Positions 53,164 through 62,320 of a DNA stretch of 64,000 nucleotides are shown in pieces (within the stretch, counting starts at the first letter, position 1; each line of letters starts with the position of its first letter). Where the stretch lies: contig CAMWVE010000003.1 in the NCBI GenBank assembly GCA_947177685.1, forward strand, positions 62,001 through 126,000. The letters are read 5' to 3'. Origin of the DNA: an uncultured Porphyromonadaceae bacterium (GTDB taxonomy: Bacteria; Bacteroidota; Bacteroidia; Bacteroidales; Muribaculaceae). The translations under genes were made by a program, and so were the position numbers. The notes under the pieces were generated by a model. That model was not told where the DNA came from and ran no database searches. It saw nothing but the letters and a program-made list of their open reading frames with translations.

Positions 53164-54585
53164 GGTAGGTTCCAGTCCGAGTTCTTTTCCTTTCTGAATC
53201 ATCAGTCTGTAAGCCAGATCGGGGTCGTTGGGAGTGTCGCTGTCCAAGAGTGACTCGCGGACAAATTGCTTGATTTCGCCCACCATTTTACCTTGACTGA
53301 GCCCGAACACACGCATGATGTCATCGCCGGTGACAGGGGGCTGCCACTGACGCAGGCTGTCGCGAGCCACCAGATCAGCTATTTTTTCGCGTACCTTGAT
53401 GTAGTTCTCCAGATAGCGTTTTACCTTGTCTGTGTTCTTGGAGGTTATGTCAGCCTCACACAGGGTCATCAGGGCGTCGAGATCTTCCCCGGCGTCAACT
53501 GCCAAACGGCGCACGGCTGAATCCGTGACGGTTTCCTCAACCAGAGCTATGGGGCGCATGTGCAGCTCCACCATTTTCATCACAAACTTCATTTTGTCGT
53601 CCATAGGGAATTTCAGTGAACGGAAAATTGCGGGTATCATCTTGGCACCCACGAAGTTGTGATTGTGGAATGTCCAGCCCACGTTGTCAGCCCATCGTTT
53701 GGTGACTGGTTTGGCTATGTCGTGAAACAGCGCTGCCCAACGGAGCCACACATCATCGCTTTTCGCAGCCACGGAGTCGAGCACCTGCATGGTGTGGTAG
53801 AAGTTATCTTTGTGTCCGCGACCGTGGTGTGTCTCAACGCCTTGCAGCGCCTCCACCTGCGGCAGAATAAGCTTGAGCAACCCGCTGTCAAGCAGCAGAC
53901 ACCACCCTATGGAGGGCTTTGCCGACTCCATGATTTTGGTCAGCTCCACATAAATGCGCTCGCGCGAAATTATCTCTATACGCGAAGCATTGCGCCGAAT
54001 TGCCTCGAATGTTTCATAGTCGATGGCGAATTTCAGCTGTGTAGCGAACCTTATGGCACGCATCATGCGCAAGGGATCGTCGCTGAATGTGATGTCGGGG
54101 TCAAGCGGAGTGCGTATCTTCCTGTGCTGCAAGTCCTCCATGCCGCCGAACATGTCTACAAGGTCTCCGAAACCTTCGCTGTTGACGCGGAGTGCCATGG
54201 CGTTGATGGTGAAATCGCGGCGGCTGATGTCATCTTCCAGTGTGCCGTCCTCCACCACGGGATTACGGCTCTCGCGGTGATATGATTCCTTGCGGGCACC
54301 TACAAACTCCAGTTCCACACCTCTGCCATAGACCTGCGCGGTGCCGAAATTCTTGAAAACAGTGACTTTGCCACGGGGTTTCATGCGGTTTGCAACCTCC
54401 TTGGCAAGTTCTATGCCGCTCCCGACCGTCAGAAAGTCAATATCCTTCGACTTCCGGTCAAGGAACAGATCGCGCACATAGCCCCCGACAACGTAGCAGT
54501 CGAAGCCGAGCGCATCGGCAGCCTCGCCGACGGTGTGAAACAGCGGCTTGTCAATATCGCGGCGTATTTCATCAAGTGACCTCAT
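53158..54585 (-). CDS. CCA-adding enzyme / poly(A) polymerase family with HD domain
   Basis: 475 aa from the ATG at 54585 (MRSLDEIRRDIDK), overlapping the preceding stop by 4 nt; an earlier start at 54612 lies inside that gene. Nucleotidyltransferase core: VGGYVRDLFLDRKSKDIDFLTVG, RRDFTINAMAL, RMMRAIRFA. C-terminal HD domain with ALFHDIAKP. The HD-containing form repairs tRNA 3' ends. A poly(A) polymerase role cannot be excluded from sequence. Confidence 0.92.
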   Translation of the reverse strand: MRSLDEIRRDIDKPLFHTVGEAADALGFDCYVVGGYVRDLFLDRKSKDIDFLTVGSGIELAKEVANRMKPRGKVTVFKNFGTAQVYGRGVELEFVGARKESYHRESRNPVVEDGTLEDDISRRDFTINAMALRVNSEGFGDLVDMFGGMEDLQHRKIRTPLDPDITFSDDPLRMMRAIRFATQLKFAIDYETFEAIRRNASRIEIISRERIYVELTKIMESAKPSIGWCLLLDSGLLKLILPQVEALQGVETHHGRGHKDNFYHTMQVLDSVAAKSDDVWLRWAALFHDIAKPVTKRWADNVGWTFHNHNFVGAKMIPAIFRSLKFPMDDKMKFVMKMVELHMRPIALVEETVTDSAVRRLAVDAGEDLDALMTLCEADITSKNTDKVKRYLENYIKVREKIADLVARDSLRQWQPPVTGDDIMRVFGLSQGKMVGEIKQFVRESLLDSDTPNDPDLAYRLMIQKGKELGLEPTD

Positions 54586-56375
54586 GACATTACAGTGGCG
54601 TTGGTGATACACTCGGCAGCCCCTTCGCTGCGGACAACATAGGTGTTCTCGATGCCCACGGCACCGACTCCCGGAATAACGAATTTCGGTTCTACGGCAA
54701 TTACGTTCCCTTCCTGAAGTATATGACGGCTGCGGGGCGCCAGCACCGGCAGTTCATTTATCTCTATGCCCACGCCGTGTCCCACGAATCCTGCATGCTG
54801 GCTGTGACCCATGAAATAGTCCTTCAGACCTTCCTCGGCTGCTATCTCCACGGCTCGCTCATAGAGCACTTTTGCCTCAGCACCGGGCTTTGCCATGGCT
54901 GCGATCTCGCCGCAGATGCGTATCGAGCAGTCGAGAGCGCGCTTTGCCTCAGACGGAAAATCACCTAAAACATACATGCGGGTCATGTCAGTCATGTAGC
55001 CGTTGAAGTTGCCGTTGGCGTCGACCATCACGGGCTCGTTGCGGTGGATTACCGATCCGTCGGCACCAACAGGGAGCGACGGATGCTGTCCGGCTCCACC
55101 CATGGCGAAATCGTAAGGCGACGGGGTGTCGCCGTTGTCTCCCACAAGAATATTTGCCATGAAAAGCTCCATGTCGTTGCCATGGATGCGGAAATTTCCG
55201 AGGCACCCTTCGCGGCGTAGCTGTGATTCTATCTCAATCTGCAGTTCCACGTCGGTCATACCTTCACGCATCATACCGGGAATCTGTTCGTAAACCTTGC
55301 TTTGCTGAACGCCTGATTGCTTCATCAGCGCTATCTCTGTTTCGGTTTTCACCGCACGGGCGTTCATCATTATCTTTGACATGTCGTGCAGACGGGCATC
55401 CGGAAACAGTTTGCGGAGCCGCTCTATGGTGTTCCATCCGGTGGTGTCAAGTTCCAGCGCAACCGAATGGGGAGCGCATCCGAGCAGTGCGGGAATATCC
55501 TCAGGCTTGCGGATGTAGTCTATCCCTTCTCCTTCCAGACCCAGAGGTCGGCGTATGAAATAGCGAGGCTCCCCTTCCGCAGGAATGGCTGCATAACCGC
55601 AGAACACACGTCCTGTGAGATAGAACAGATTGGCATTGTCCGCCACCAGTCCCCACTGTGCATCATCGCGGAGCATCTCGCCGCGGACACGCTGCAGTCT
55701 CTGCTCATAGTCATCTTTATCCCATAGAATCAGTGGGTTATGATTTAGCAGCATGTCGGTCAGCTGCGCGAATGAATCGGCATGATAATCGGCTTCAGGA
55801 GCATATCCGAACCCGTAGGTGACATTGAGCATCTTCACACCCGCCTTGTGGGCGCTGCGGCAGTCACCCTCGGTGTCACCGATGTAGAGGGGCGACCTGA
55901 GGTTATTTCGCTCGGCAAGCAGCCTGATGTTATAGGGTTTGTCGTGACCTGTCTCACCGTAGGTGATTGTGTCAATAAAATAAGGCTCCAGACGGGTGAA
56001 CCGCAGGAAGTTACGGAGTCCGTCCTCACCGCAGTTGCTTGCCATGTAGAGCGGGTAACGGCGGCTGAGTTCCGGAATCAGTCGGAACACATCGGGATAA
56101 AGTTTCCCACCGAGCACCGGCATCATTTTCTGCTCGTTTTCGAAAAGCAGCGCGAGGAAACGGGGACGGTCAATATCCCAGCCCTCGAAAATATGTTCCA
56201 AAATGACATCGAGGGTCTTGCCCATCAGCCCAATCAGCTCGTCGCGCCTGACGGTGCGGTCAATTCCGAGCTGTCGCGATGTGACGTTCCAGATTTCGCA
56301 ATAAGAGTCGACGGCATCCCACAGGGTTCCGTCCATGTCAAATATCAGACTGTCGAATTTCGCTTTCATTTTCAA
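54582..56375 (-). CDS. HAD hydrolase fused to M24 (Xaa-Pro) peptidase
   Basis: 597 aa two-domain protein. N-terminal HAD phosphatase, residues 1-210: IFDMDGTLWD (catalytic DxD), MASNCGEDG, GHDKPYNI and YIGDTEGDCRSA. C-terminal creatinase-fold region (about 220-350) and M24 metallopeptidase (355-590) with the full ligand set: VDANGNFNGY and MTDMTR (two Asp), GHGVGIEINE (His), AVEPKF and GIENTYVV (two Glu). Both active sites look complete. Not a frameshift: one open frame with a smooth linker at about 212-222. The combined role is unknown, perhaps dipeptide or phosphoester salvage. Confidence 0.88.
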   Translation of the reverse strand: MKMKAKFDSLIFDMDGTLWDAVDSYCEIWNVTSRQLGIDRTVRRDELIGLMGKTLDVILEHIFEGWDIDRPRFLALLFENEQKMMPVLGGKLYPDVFRLIPELSRRYPLYMASNCGEDGLRNFLRFTRLEPYFIDTITYGETGHDKPYNIRLLAERNNLRSPLYIGDTEGDCRSAHKAGVKMLNVTYGFGYAPEADYHADSFAQLTDMLLNHNPLILWDKDDYEQRLQRVRGEMLRDDAQWGLVADNANLFYLTGRVFCGYAAIPAEGEPRYFIRRPLGLEGEGIDYIRKPEDIPALLGCAPHSVALELDTTGWNTIERLRKLFPDARLHDMSKIMMNARAVKTETEIALMKQSGVQQSKVYEQIPGMMREGMTDVELQIEIESQLRREGCLGNFRIHGNDMELFMANILVGDNGDTPSPYDFAMGGAGQHPSLPVGADGSVIHRNEPVMVDANGNFNGYMTDMTRMYVLGDFPSEAKRALDCSIRICGEIAAMAKPGAEAKVLYERAVEIAAEEGLKDYFMGHSQHAGFVGHGVGIEINELPVLAPRSRHILQEGNVIAVEPKFVIPGVGAVGIENTYVVRSEGAAECITNATVMS

Positions 56376-56842
56376 TTAAATTCAATGCCGACAAGGTCGA
56401 TTTCCCTTACGGTGTCAACGCGCATGATGTGGCGTATGCGCAGCGGAGTGCCTATAACGTGCTCCACGTTCTCAAGAGCCTTGACACGGTGCTGATAGTG
56501 CAACCCTAACCGTTGCCCCTGCCAGTGACCGTAGGTGTCGGCAAGGATCATGTTGACGGTGTCGCGCTTTTCGGAGCCGTCGGCAGCTGTGTATGACACT
56601 TCCAGCCACAGGTTCGCATAGGGATAATCATTGCTGTGGCGCACAATCACCCGGCAGTCGCCCTTTGCAATGGAGTCGGCGTGTATCGGTATGAATGTCA
56701 GCGTGTCGCCATAGCTCCAGCCGTCGTCAAGGCTGATGTGTTGGTAGCTGCTGAACCGGTTTTCATCGCGGCAACATGCCAACATGACCGTCATTAAAAT
56801 GGCGGTCATGATTAATGGGATATGTTTCAGCGGTTTATCCAT
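56372..56842 (-). CDS. gldH: GldH-like lipoprotein
   Basis: 156 aa from the ATG at 56842 (MDKPLKHIPLIMTAILMTVMLAC), starting with a lipoprotein signal. An open frame continues to 57145 but is a shadow of the ricT tail. The pattern CRDENRFSSYQHISLDDGW, DTVNMILADTYGHWQGQR matches gliding-motility lipoprotein GldH. Here motility itself is not implied; in Bacteroidales GldH relatives occur without gliding. Overlaps the ricT 3' end by 8 nt. Confidence 0.82.
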   Translation of the reverse strand: MDKPLKHIPLIMTAILMTVMLACCRDENRFSSYQHISLDDGWSYGDTLTFIPIHADSIAKGDCRVIVRHSNDYPYANLWLEVSYTAADGSEKRDTVNMILADTYGHWQGQRLGLHYQHRVKALENVEHVIGTPLRIRHIMRVDTVREIDLVGIEFN

Positions 56843-58175
56843 TTGATTCGTTGTTATCCTGTGCCTGCCGGCGATTTCGGTTCTTGTTGCGCCGGCGTTG
56901 CTGATTGCTGTTTTTCGGCGGATTCTCGCCTTGCTGTCGCTGTTCATGCTGAGGCGTGGGCTGTTGCGGTGGCTGCTCCTTGGGCTGCTTGTCCGCTTCC
57001 TTGGGGTGTTTGTCAGCTTCCTTGGGCTGCTGCGGCTGTTTGTTGCCCCCCTTCTTCTTCTTTTTCTTCTTTTTGTCGAAGCGGGTGAGCGAGTCCTGAC
57101 CGAGCAGGTCGGCATATTCGCCTCGCTGTTTTTCGGTTTTCTCACCGTCGGGCAACAACTGGAGCGGTTTTTCGCCCTGCTTGTTCATTGCCATTATCTC
57201 AAACGCGCGGGCAGCAGTGATGGTCACCAGATTGGCAGGCACCGACTTGTCGGTGGAGTATGTGATCTCACGCTTGAATATGTCTGTCTTGAAGTGGAAA
57301 TATGTGGCGTCGGCAGTCTCAAGTCGTACTTCGCGAGGGGGCAGACGCTTGACACTTTCAACATACATGTCTGCCTCGAAATTCAGGCAGCACTTGAGTT
57401 TGGAGCACTGACCGGCGAGTTTCTGCGGATTGAGCGAGATGTCCTGATAGCGGGCGGCGCTGGTGGCTACGGAAACGAAACTGGTCATCCAGCTTGAACA
57501 GCACAGAGGACGACCGCAGGGACCGATGCCGCCAATGCGACCTGCCTCCTGACGCGCGCCAATCTGCTTCATCTCTATTCTGACCTTGAAGGTGTCGGCA
57601 AGCACTTTGATGAGCTGGCGGAAGTCAACGCGCTCGTCAGCGATGTAGTAGAAGATGGCTTTGTTGCCGTCGCCCTGATATTCCACATCGCCGATTTTCA
57701 TGTGGAGGTTAAGATCCTCGGCTATGCGGCGCGACTTTATCATGGTGTCATTCTCGCGAGCCTTGGCTTTCTCAAAGATTTCCATGTCAGCCGGACGCGC
57801 CTTGCGGAACACGCGCTTGATGTCGGCGTCAGGTTTGACACCTGCCTTGCGCATCTGTAATCTGACAAGCGCACCGGTCATGGAAACCTGCCCGATGTCA
57901 TGACCGGGCGACGCTTCCACGGCTACCCAGTCGCCTATTTCCAGCGGCAGGTCAGTGGAGTTCTTGTAGAATCCCTTTCGGGTGTTCTTGAACTGCACCT
58001 CGACCATGTTGTCATCAGCGAAGCCTCCGGGCACATCTGACAGCCAGTTGTAGCAGTGCAGCTTGCCACGCTGATTCGACCCGTCGCAACTGTCGCATCG
58101 GCGGCAGCACGATTTCTCCTGCACGGGTCCTGATTCGTCAATAAAGTCAGCAGGAGTGGTTACGTCCGCTTCCAT
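56835..58175 (-). CDS. ricT: PSP1/RicT (YaaT) family protein
   Basis: 446 aa. N-terminal Cys cluster CCRRCDSC and the PSP1 core with GGIGPCGRPLCCSSWM and KLAGQCSKLKCCLNFE (putative [4Fe-4S] ligands), then from about residue 365 a Lys-rich run (KKKKKKKK) and a low-complexity Pro/Gln/Lys tail ending RRRNKNRNRRQ. RicT of Bacillus helps RNase Y mature mRNAs. The ATG overlaps the stop of the RNase Y gene by one base (TAATG), a direct context link to that role. GldH follows downstream. Confidence 0.9.
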   Translation of the reverse strand: MEADVTTPADFIDESGPVQEKSCCRRCDSCDGSNQRGKLHCYNWLSDVPGGFADDNMVEVQFKNTRKGFYKNSTDLPLEIGDWVAVEASPGHDIGQVSMTGALVRLQMRKAGVKPDADIKRVFRKARPADMEIFEKAKARENDTMIKSRRIAEDLNLHMKIGDVEYQGDGNKAIFYYIADERVDFRQLIKVLADTFKVRIEMKQIGARQEAGRIGGIGPCGRPLCCSSWMTSFVSVATSAARYQDISLNPQKLAGQCSKLKCCLNFEADMYVESVKRLPPREVRLETADATYFHFKTDIFKREITYSTDKSVPANLVTITAARAFEIMAMNKQGEKPLQLLPDGEKTEKQRGEYADLLGQDSLTRFDKKKKKKKKGGNKQPQQPKEADKHPKEADKQPKEQPPQQPTPQHEQRQQGENPPKNSNQQRRRNKNRNRRQAQDNNESNG

Positions 58176-59716
58176 TATTTGGCAAAGCTGACTGAGCGGG
58201 TTTCGCGGATGACGGTAATTTTAACCTGTCCGGGATAGGTCATCTCATCCTGAATCCGCTTGGCGATTTCAGCCGAAAGTTTTTCAGTTTCCACATCGTC
58301 AATCTTGTCGGCACCCACAATGACGCGGAGTTCGCGACCTGCTTGGATGGCGTAGGTCTTGATTACGCCGGGATAGCTCAGAGCGAGCTGTTCAAGGTCG
58401 TTGAGTCGCTTGATGTATGCCTCGACAATTTCACGGCGGGCGCCGGGACGTGCACCTGAGATGGCGTCGCACACCTGAACTATAGGAGCGAGCAGCGATG
58501 TCTGCTCAATCTCGTCGTGGTGCGCACCGATGGCGTTGCATATTTCAGGTTTTTCCTTGTATTTCTCAGCGAGCTTCATGCCTAACAGTGCGTGTGGCAG
58601 TTCGGGCTCTTCATCGGGCACCTTGCCTATGTCGTGGAGCAGACCCGCACGGCGCGCCTTCTTCGGGTTCAGTCCCAGCTCCGATGCCATGATGGCGCAG
58701 AGATTTGCTGTCTCGCGCGAGTGCTGGAGCAGGTTCTGTCCGTAGCTTGAACGATATTTCATTTTACCGACAAGACGAATCAAGTCAGGATGCAGTCCGT
58801 GAATACCCAAGTCAATGGCGGTTCGCTTACCGGTCTCGACGATTTCCTCCTCAATCTGGCGGCGCACCTTGGCTACGACTTCTTCGATACGGGCAGGGTG
58901 GATGCGACCGTCAGCCACAAGCTGATGCAGTGCGAGGCGGGCTATTTCACGGCGCACGGGGTCAAAGCCTGAAAGCACGATTGCCTCAGGGGTGTCATCA
59001 ACGATGATTTCAATGCCGGTTGCAGCTTCCAAAGCACGGATGTTGCGACCTTCGCGACCAATGATGCGACCTTTTATCTCGTCAGAGTCGATGTGGAAAA
59101 TGGTCACTGAATTTTCGATGGCTGTTTCGGTGGCTACACGCTGGATTGACTGAACTACGATACGTTTCGCCTCCTTGTTGGCTGTCATCTTGGCTTCATC
59201 CATGATGTCGTTGATGTATGATGCGGCGGCGGTCTTAGCTTCGTCCTTGAGTGACTCCACGAGTTTTTCCTTTGCCTCCTCGCTGCTCAGACCTGAGATG
59301 TATTCAAGCTGTGCGCGGGCTGTGCCTATGAGTTTGTCAAGTTCCTGCTGACGCACTTCGTTGGCTGAAATCTGCTGATCGAGACCTGCGCGAACGTTGT
59401 CCAGTTCGTTGCGGGTGCGCTGGTTCTCGCTCTGCTGCTGGTTGAGTTGAGTCTCGCGCTGACGTATTTTCGCCTCCATCGACTGAATTTTTGACATGCG
59501 CTGGTTGGCAGTCTTTTCAGCATCGGATTTTATCTTCATTTCCTGTTCACGCGCTTCGAGAAGCTTGTTTTTGAGCAGGACGTCAGCCTCACGTTTGGCA
59601 TCCTCGATGATGAGTTTCGCACGGCTCTTGGCAATGGATTTCTGAATCATCATGGTGATCAGTACGCCCAAGCCGATTGAAACCAATGCAATAATTGAAT
59701 AGATAAGAATGGTCAT
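58175..59716 (-). CDS. rny: Ribonuclease Y
   Basis: 513 aa from the ATG at 59716 ([20 protein letters not shown], a membrane anchor); the longer open frame to 59812 runs through the 6S-like RNA terminator and is discarded. Coiled coil (about 30-190), KH domain ([22 protein letters not shown]) and HD domain with [14 protein letters not shown]. Initiates mRNA decay at the membrane. Start of the rny-ricT-gldH unit, directly behind the 6S-like RNA. Confidence 0.95.
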   Translation of the reverse strand: MTILIYSIIALVSIGLGVLITMMIQKSIAKSRAKLIIEDAKREADVLLKNKLLEAREQEMKIKSDAEKTANQRMSKIQSMEAKIRQRETQLNQQQSENQRTRNELDNVRAGLDQQISANEVRQQELDKLIGTARAQLEYISGLSSEEAKEKLVESLKDEAKTAAASYINDIMDEAKMTANKEAKRIVVQSIQRVATETAIENSVTIFHIDSDEIKGRIIGREGRNIRALEAATGIEIIVDDTPEAIVLSGFDPVRREIARLALHQLVADGRIHPARIEEVVAKVRRQIEEEIVETGKRTAIDLGIHGLHPDLIRLVGKMKYRSSYGQNLLQHSRETANLCAIMASELGLNPKKARRAGLLHDIGKVPDEEPELPHALLGMKLAEKYKEKPEICNAIGAHHDEIEQTSLLAPIVQVCDAISGARPGARREIVEAYIKRLNDLEQLALSYPGVIKTYAIQAGRELRVIVGADKIDDVETEKLSAEIAKRIQDEMTYPGQVKITVIRETRSVSFAK

Positions 59717-59744
59717 TTTTTCGGTTTTATTACTGTTGATTAAC

Positions 59745-59985
59745 AAAAAAAGCACTTTTCCACGCGTCGGGGTGCTATGCGGCATGCGGGATGCCGCCTC
59801 ACCGGATGACATGAGGTAGAGTGCGGAAGAAATTCACTATGTCTGCGGCAATCGCAAGCTTCGTCACCTCTGTGGCGAATGCGATGCCTGAAATTTATAT
59901 GCTTCCGGAGTGGTTCCGGAGCGTGATGCTCACAAGCAATTTGTCGGCATGTGTGCCGCCGGGCTGAAAGTTTCCCCCCTCGGGC
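59745..59985 (-). ncRNA. 6S RNA-like candidate between zapA and rny
   Basis: A gene-free interval on the zapA strand. Minus-strand fold: a long terminal hairpin at 59848-59888 (GCATCGC..TTCGCCAC with GGTG.CGAA..GCGATTGC), flanked by CGGAAG/CTTCCG and AAATTTCA/TGAATTT pairings that form an extended rod with an internal bulge, a GCGGCAT/ATGCCGC hairpin, and a terminator AGCAC...GTGCT followed by seven T at 59744-59750. In many bacteria 6S RNA lies directly behind zapA. Exact ends and the 6S identity are not proved. Confidence 0.5.
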
Positions 59986-59986
59986 G

Positions 59987-60340
59987 TCAGAAGTCGCTAT
60001 TGTTAAAAAACTCCCTCTGCTGCGGCTCTTCGCCCTCGGTCTGCTGATCGTTGGCGCCGATGATCATGCTGTCAATTTCATTTTCAAAGTTGTCGAGTAA
60101 GGAATCCAACTCCTTGGCTTCCCTTTCCTGCGCTTTGTACACTTGGGCGAACCTGAGTGCTATCATCGCGAGGATCTCCTCGTGGCTCTTTTTCGGGAAG
60201 TCTCTGGTCCATTTGACCCAGAGGTCATTCACCTTGTCACGCGCGCTAATCCATGTCGCCTCATCTTCACTTGAAGTAGCATTGACTTCAAAAGGCGCGA
60301 GATTGGCTATGCTGAGAAAAATCCTTTTTGTCTTGCCCAT
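59987..60340 (-). CDS. zapA: Cell division protein ZapA-like
   Basis: 117 aa. N-terminal beta segment (KRIFLSIANLAPFEVNATSS) followed by a long helix with coiled-coil character (ILAMIALRFAQVYKAQEREAKELD), the layout of ZapA, which bundles FtsZ filaments. Somewhat longer than E. coli ZapA owing to a Gln/Glu-rich tail. Starts 4 nt after the coiled-coil gene; the 6S-like RNA follows immediately. Confidence 0.83.
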   Translation of the reverse strand: MGKTKRIFLSIANLAPFEVNATSSEDEATWISARDKVNDLWVKWTRDFPKKSHEEILAMIALRFAQVYKAQEREAKELDSLLDNFENEIDSMIIGANDQQTEGEEPQQREFFNNSDF

Positions 60341-60344
60341 GGCA

Positions 60345-60638
60345 TCATTGTGTTAATTCGTTTATACACTTATTGATGTCCCGCACTAAACCGGATAAAA
60401 CGGCACGACTCTGCTCTACCTGCTCCCTTGTCGGGGCAAAAGTGCTTGCTATCTGCAAGTACTCCAGCTGCGCTTTCAGATCGTGTATCTCACGGCGCTG
60501 ACGGTCCACTATCTGCTGCAGACTTTCGGCGCGCTGCACGGCATCTTCCTTCTGCTTCCGGAGCATAGCCCCCTGTTCAAGCAAAAGTTCCATCTTGCTC
60601 TTAAGGCGAACCAGTCGTTGTTGCAGTTCTTCAGCCAT
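60345..60638 (-). CDS. Small coiled-coil protein upstream of zapA
   Basis: 97 aa, almost entirely helical with heptad spacing (LQQRLVRLKSKMELLLEQGAML). No known domain recognised. The tight spacing with zapA suggests a division-associated partner, comparable in style to ZapB, but this is inference. Confidence 0.75.
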   Translation of the reverse strand: MAEELQQRLVRLKSKMELLLEQGAMLRKQKEDAVQRAESLQQIVDRQRREIHDLKAQLEYLQIASTFAPTREQVEQSRAVLSGLVRDINKCINELTQ

Positions 60639-60653
60639 TTCTCCAATTTTTTA

Positions 60654-60661
60654 CAAAATTA
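60654..60661 (-). promoter_or_regulatory. Putative promoter -7 box for the coiled-coil/zapA unit
   Basis: TAATTTTG on the minus strand, 16 nt before the start at 60638. No well-spaced TTG. Confidence 0.45.
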
Positions 60662-60773
60662 ATTATTTTATTTTGAAAATAGCTATTTTGAGATGCATTT
60701 TTTTGAACCTTACGCCGTCTTTACTCGTTGTACTTTTAAATAAATGAAACAATAACAACTAAAATAGATATTT

Positions 60774-61355
60774 ATGTCTGAAAAATCAATTCGCGGTACT
60801 CAAACCGAACATAACCTACTGGCAGCTTTCGCCGGCGAAAGTCAGGCGCGCTCTCGTTACGAACTTTTTGCCCGCAAGGCTATCGAGGAGGGTTACCACC
60901 AGATTGCGGCTGTATTTGCCATGACCGCCGATCAGGAACTGGAACATGCCCGCCGTTTCTTCGAACAGCTTGAAGGCGGCTCTGTTGAAATCAAGGCTGC
61001 ATATCCCGCCGGCGTCATTGCCGACACCCGCACAAACCTTGCCGAAGCCGCTGCCGGCGAACGTGAGGAGTGGAGCGATCTCTATCAGAACTTCGCTCAG
61101 ACTGCCGAAGATGAGGGTTTCCCGAAAATCGCGGCTCTTTTCCGTCTGGTTGCAAAAGTTGAAGTGGAGCATGAGCAGCGCTACCTCAAATTGCTTGCCC
61201 GCATGGAGTCAGGAACAGTATTCTCCGATGATGAGGATGTTGCATGGATCTGCACCAAGTGCGGTTATGTTCACTATGGAAAATCAGCTCCTAAACAGTG
61301 TCCGGTTTGCGGCGCAGATCAGGGCTATTTCGAACGTAAACCTGATAATTATTGA
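60774..61355 (+). CDS. rbr: Rubrerythrin
   Basis: 193 aa. N-terminal ferritin-like diiron domain ([18 protein letters not shown], with EXXH-type ligands in [10 protein letters not shown] and EVEHEQRY) and C-terminal rubredoxin-like zinc/iron site [10 protein letters not shown] ... [11 protein letters not shown]. Reduces hydrogen peroxide in anaerobes. Single gene with a strong terminator. Confidence 0.96.
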   Translation: MSEKSIRGTQTEHNLLAAFAGESQARSRYELFARKAIEEGYHQIAAVFAMTADQELEHARRFFEQLEGGSVEIKAAYPAGVIADTRTNLAEAAAGEREEWSDLYQNFAQTAEDEGFPKIAALFRLVAKVEVEHEQRYLKLLARMESGTVFSDDEDVAWICTKCGYVHYGKSAPKQCPVCGADQGYFERKPDNY

Positions 61356-61382
61356 TTCGCTTAACCATATATTGTTAGATGG

Positions 61383-61425
61383 GAGGGGTAGGTTTCTCGG
61401 TTTTGAAACCTACTCCTCTTTTTTT
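61383..61425 (+). terminator. Terminator of rubrerythrin gene
   Basis: GAGGGGTAGGTTTC pairs with GAAACCTACTCCTC (one G:T) around TCGGTTTT, then TTTTTTT. Confidence 0.9.
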
Positions 61426-61500
61426 AAAAAAAAACGAGGATAAGGCTGTTGAATGAAATCGGGGAGGATGACCTATGAAAACGGGGAAGCTGATAAAATA

Positions 61501-61537
61501 AACAGGCGGCATGTCATCAGTTGATATGCCGCCTGTT
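61501..61537 (-). terminator. Terminator of the YebC-family gene
   Basis: AACAGGCGGCAT pairs perfectly with ATGCCGCCTGTT around a 13-nt loop; on the minus strand TTATTTTATC follows. It lies about 20 nt after the stop at 61557. Confidence 0.85.
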
Positions 61538-61556
61538 AAGGTTAAGCGATAAGGAT

Positions 61557-62285
61557 TTATGCTTCCTCGTCCTCTTCTTTCATGTTGTGGAACACGTTCT
61601 GCACATCCTCATCCTCCTCAAGCTTTTCAAGCAGCTTGTCAAGGGTGGCGCGCTGTTCGGCAGTCACATCCTTAAGTTCGTGAGGTATGCGCTCGAATTC
61701 GGCGCTCACAATTTCGAAGCCATTGGATTCCAGATATTTCTGAATATTGGCAAATTCCTCGAAAGCGCCGTAGAGGATGATTTCTTCTTCATCGTTTTCA
61801 ATTTCATCTACGCCGTAGTCGATAAGTTCAAGTTCGAGATCCTCCAGTGACACACCATCTTTGGGCTTGATTTTGAACACGCTCTTATGGTCGAAAAGGA
61901 ATGTGAGCGAGCCCTGTGTGCCCAGCGAGCCGCCATGCTTTGTGAAGTATGAGCGTACGTTAGCCACGGTGCGGGTGTTGTTGTCAGTAGCGGCTTCAAC
62001 GAAGATGGCGATTCCGAACGGACCGTATCCCTCGTATGTAATTTCCTTGTAGTCGCTTGAATCCTTGTCGGTTGCCTTTTTAATGGCGCGTTCCACAGTG
62101 TCCTTAGGCATGTTGGCAGCCTTGGCATTCTGCATCAACACACGCAGACGGGGGTTGGTGGTAGGATCGGGACCACCTGCCTTGGCAGCTATAGTGATTT
62201 CTTTACCAATGCGGGTAAATGTGCGCGACATGTTACCCCAACGTTTGAGTTTTCTTGCTTTGCGATATTCAAAGGCTCTTCCCAT
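61557..62285 (-). CDS. YebC/PmpR family protein
   Basis: 242 aa, the usual size. N-terminal MGRAFEYRKARKLKRWGNMS and KEITIAAKAGGPDPTTNPRLR, then NMPKDTVERAIKK and YEGYGPFGIAIFVEAATDN. Members act as DNA-binding regulators or, as recently shown in some bacteria, as translation factors at poly-Pro stretches. An acidic Glu-rich tail ends the protein. Next to pheT. Confidence 0.93.
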   Translation of the reverse strand: MGRAFEYRKARKLKRWGNMSRTFTRIGKEITIAAKAGGPDPTTNPRLRVLMQNAKAANMPKDTVERAIKKATDKDSSDYKEITYEGYGPFGIAIFVEAATDNNTRTVANVRSYFTKHGGSLGTQGSLTFLFDHKSVFKIKPKDGVSLEDLELELIDYGVDEIENDEEEIILYGAFEEFANIQKYLESNGFEIVSAEFERIPHELKDVTAEQRATLDKLLEKLEEDEDVQNVFHNMKEEDEEA

Positions 62286-62320
62286 AGTAGTATATAAGTA
62301 GATGTTTGTTAAAATTCTGT

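Noticed and set aside
56843-57145. N-terminal extension of gldH
   Set aside because: The extra residues are Arg/Ser-rich and opposite in frame to the ricT tail; the lipoprotein signal starts at 56842.
59717-59812. Longer N-terminus of RNase Y
   Set aside because: The added codons overlap the RNA terminator and T-run; the membrane anchor begins at 59716.
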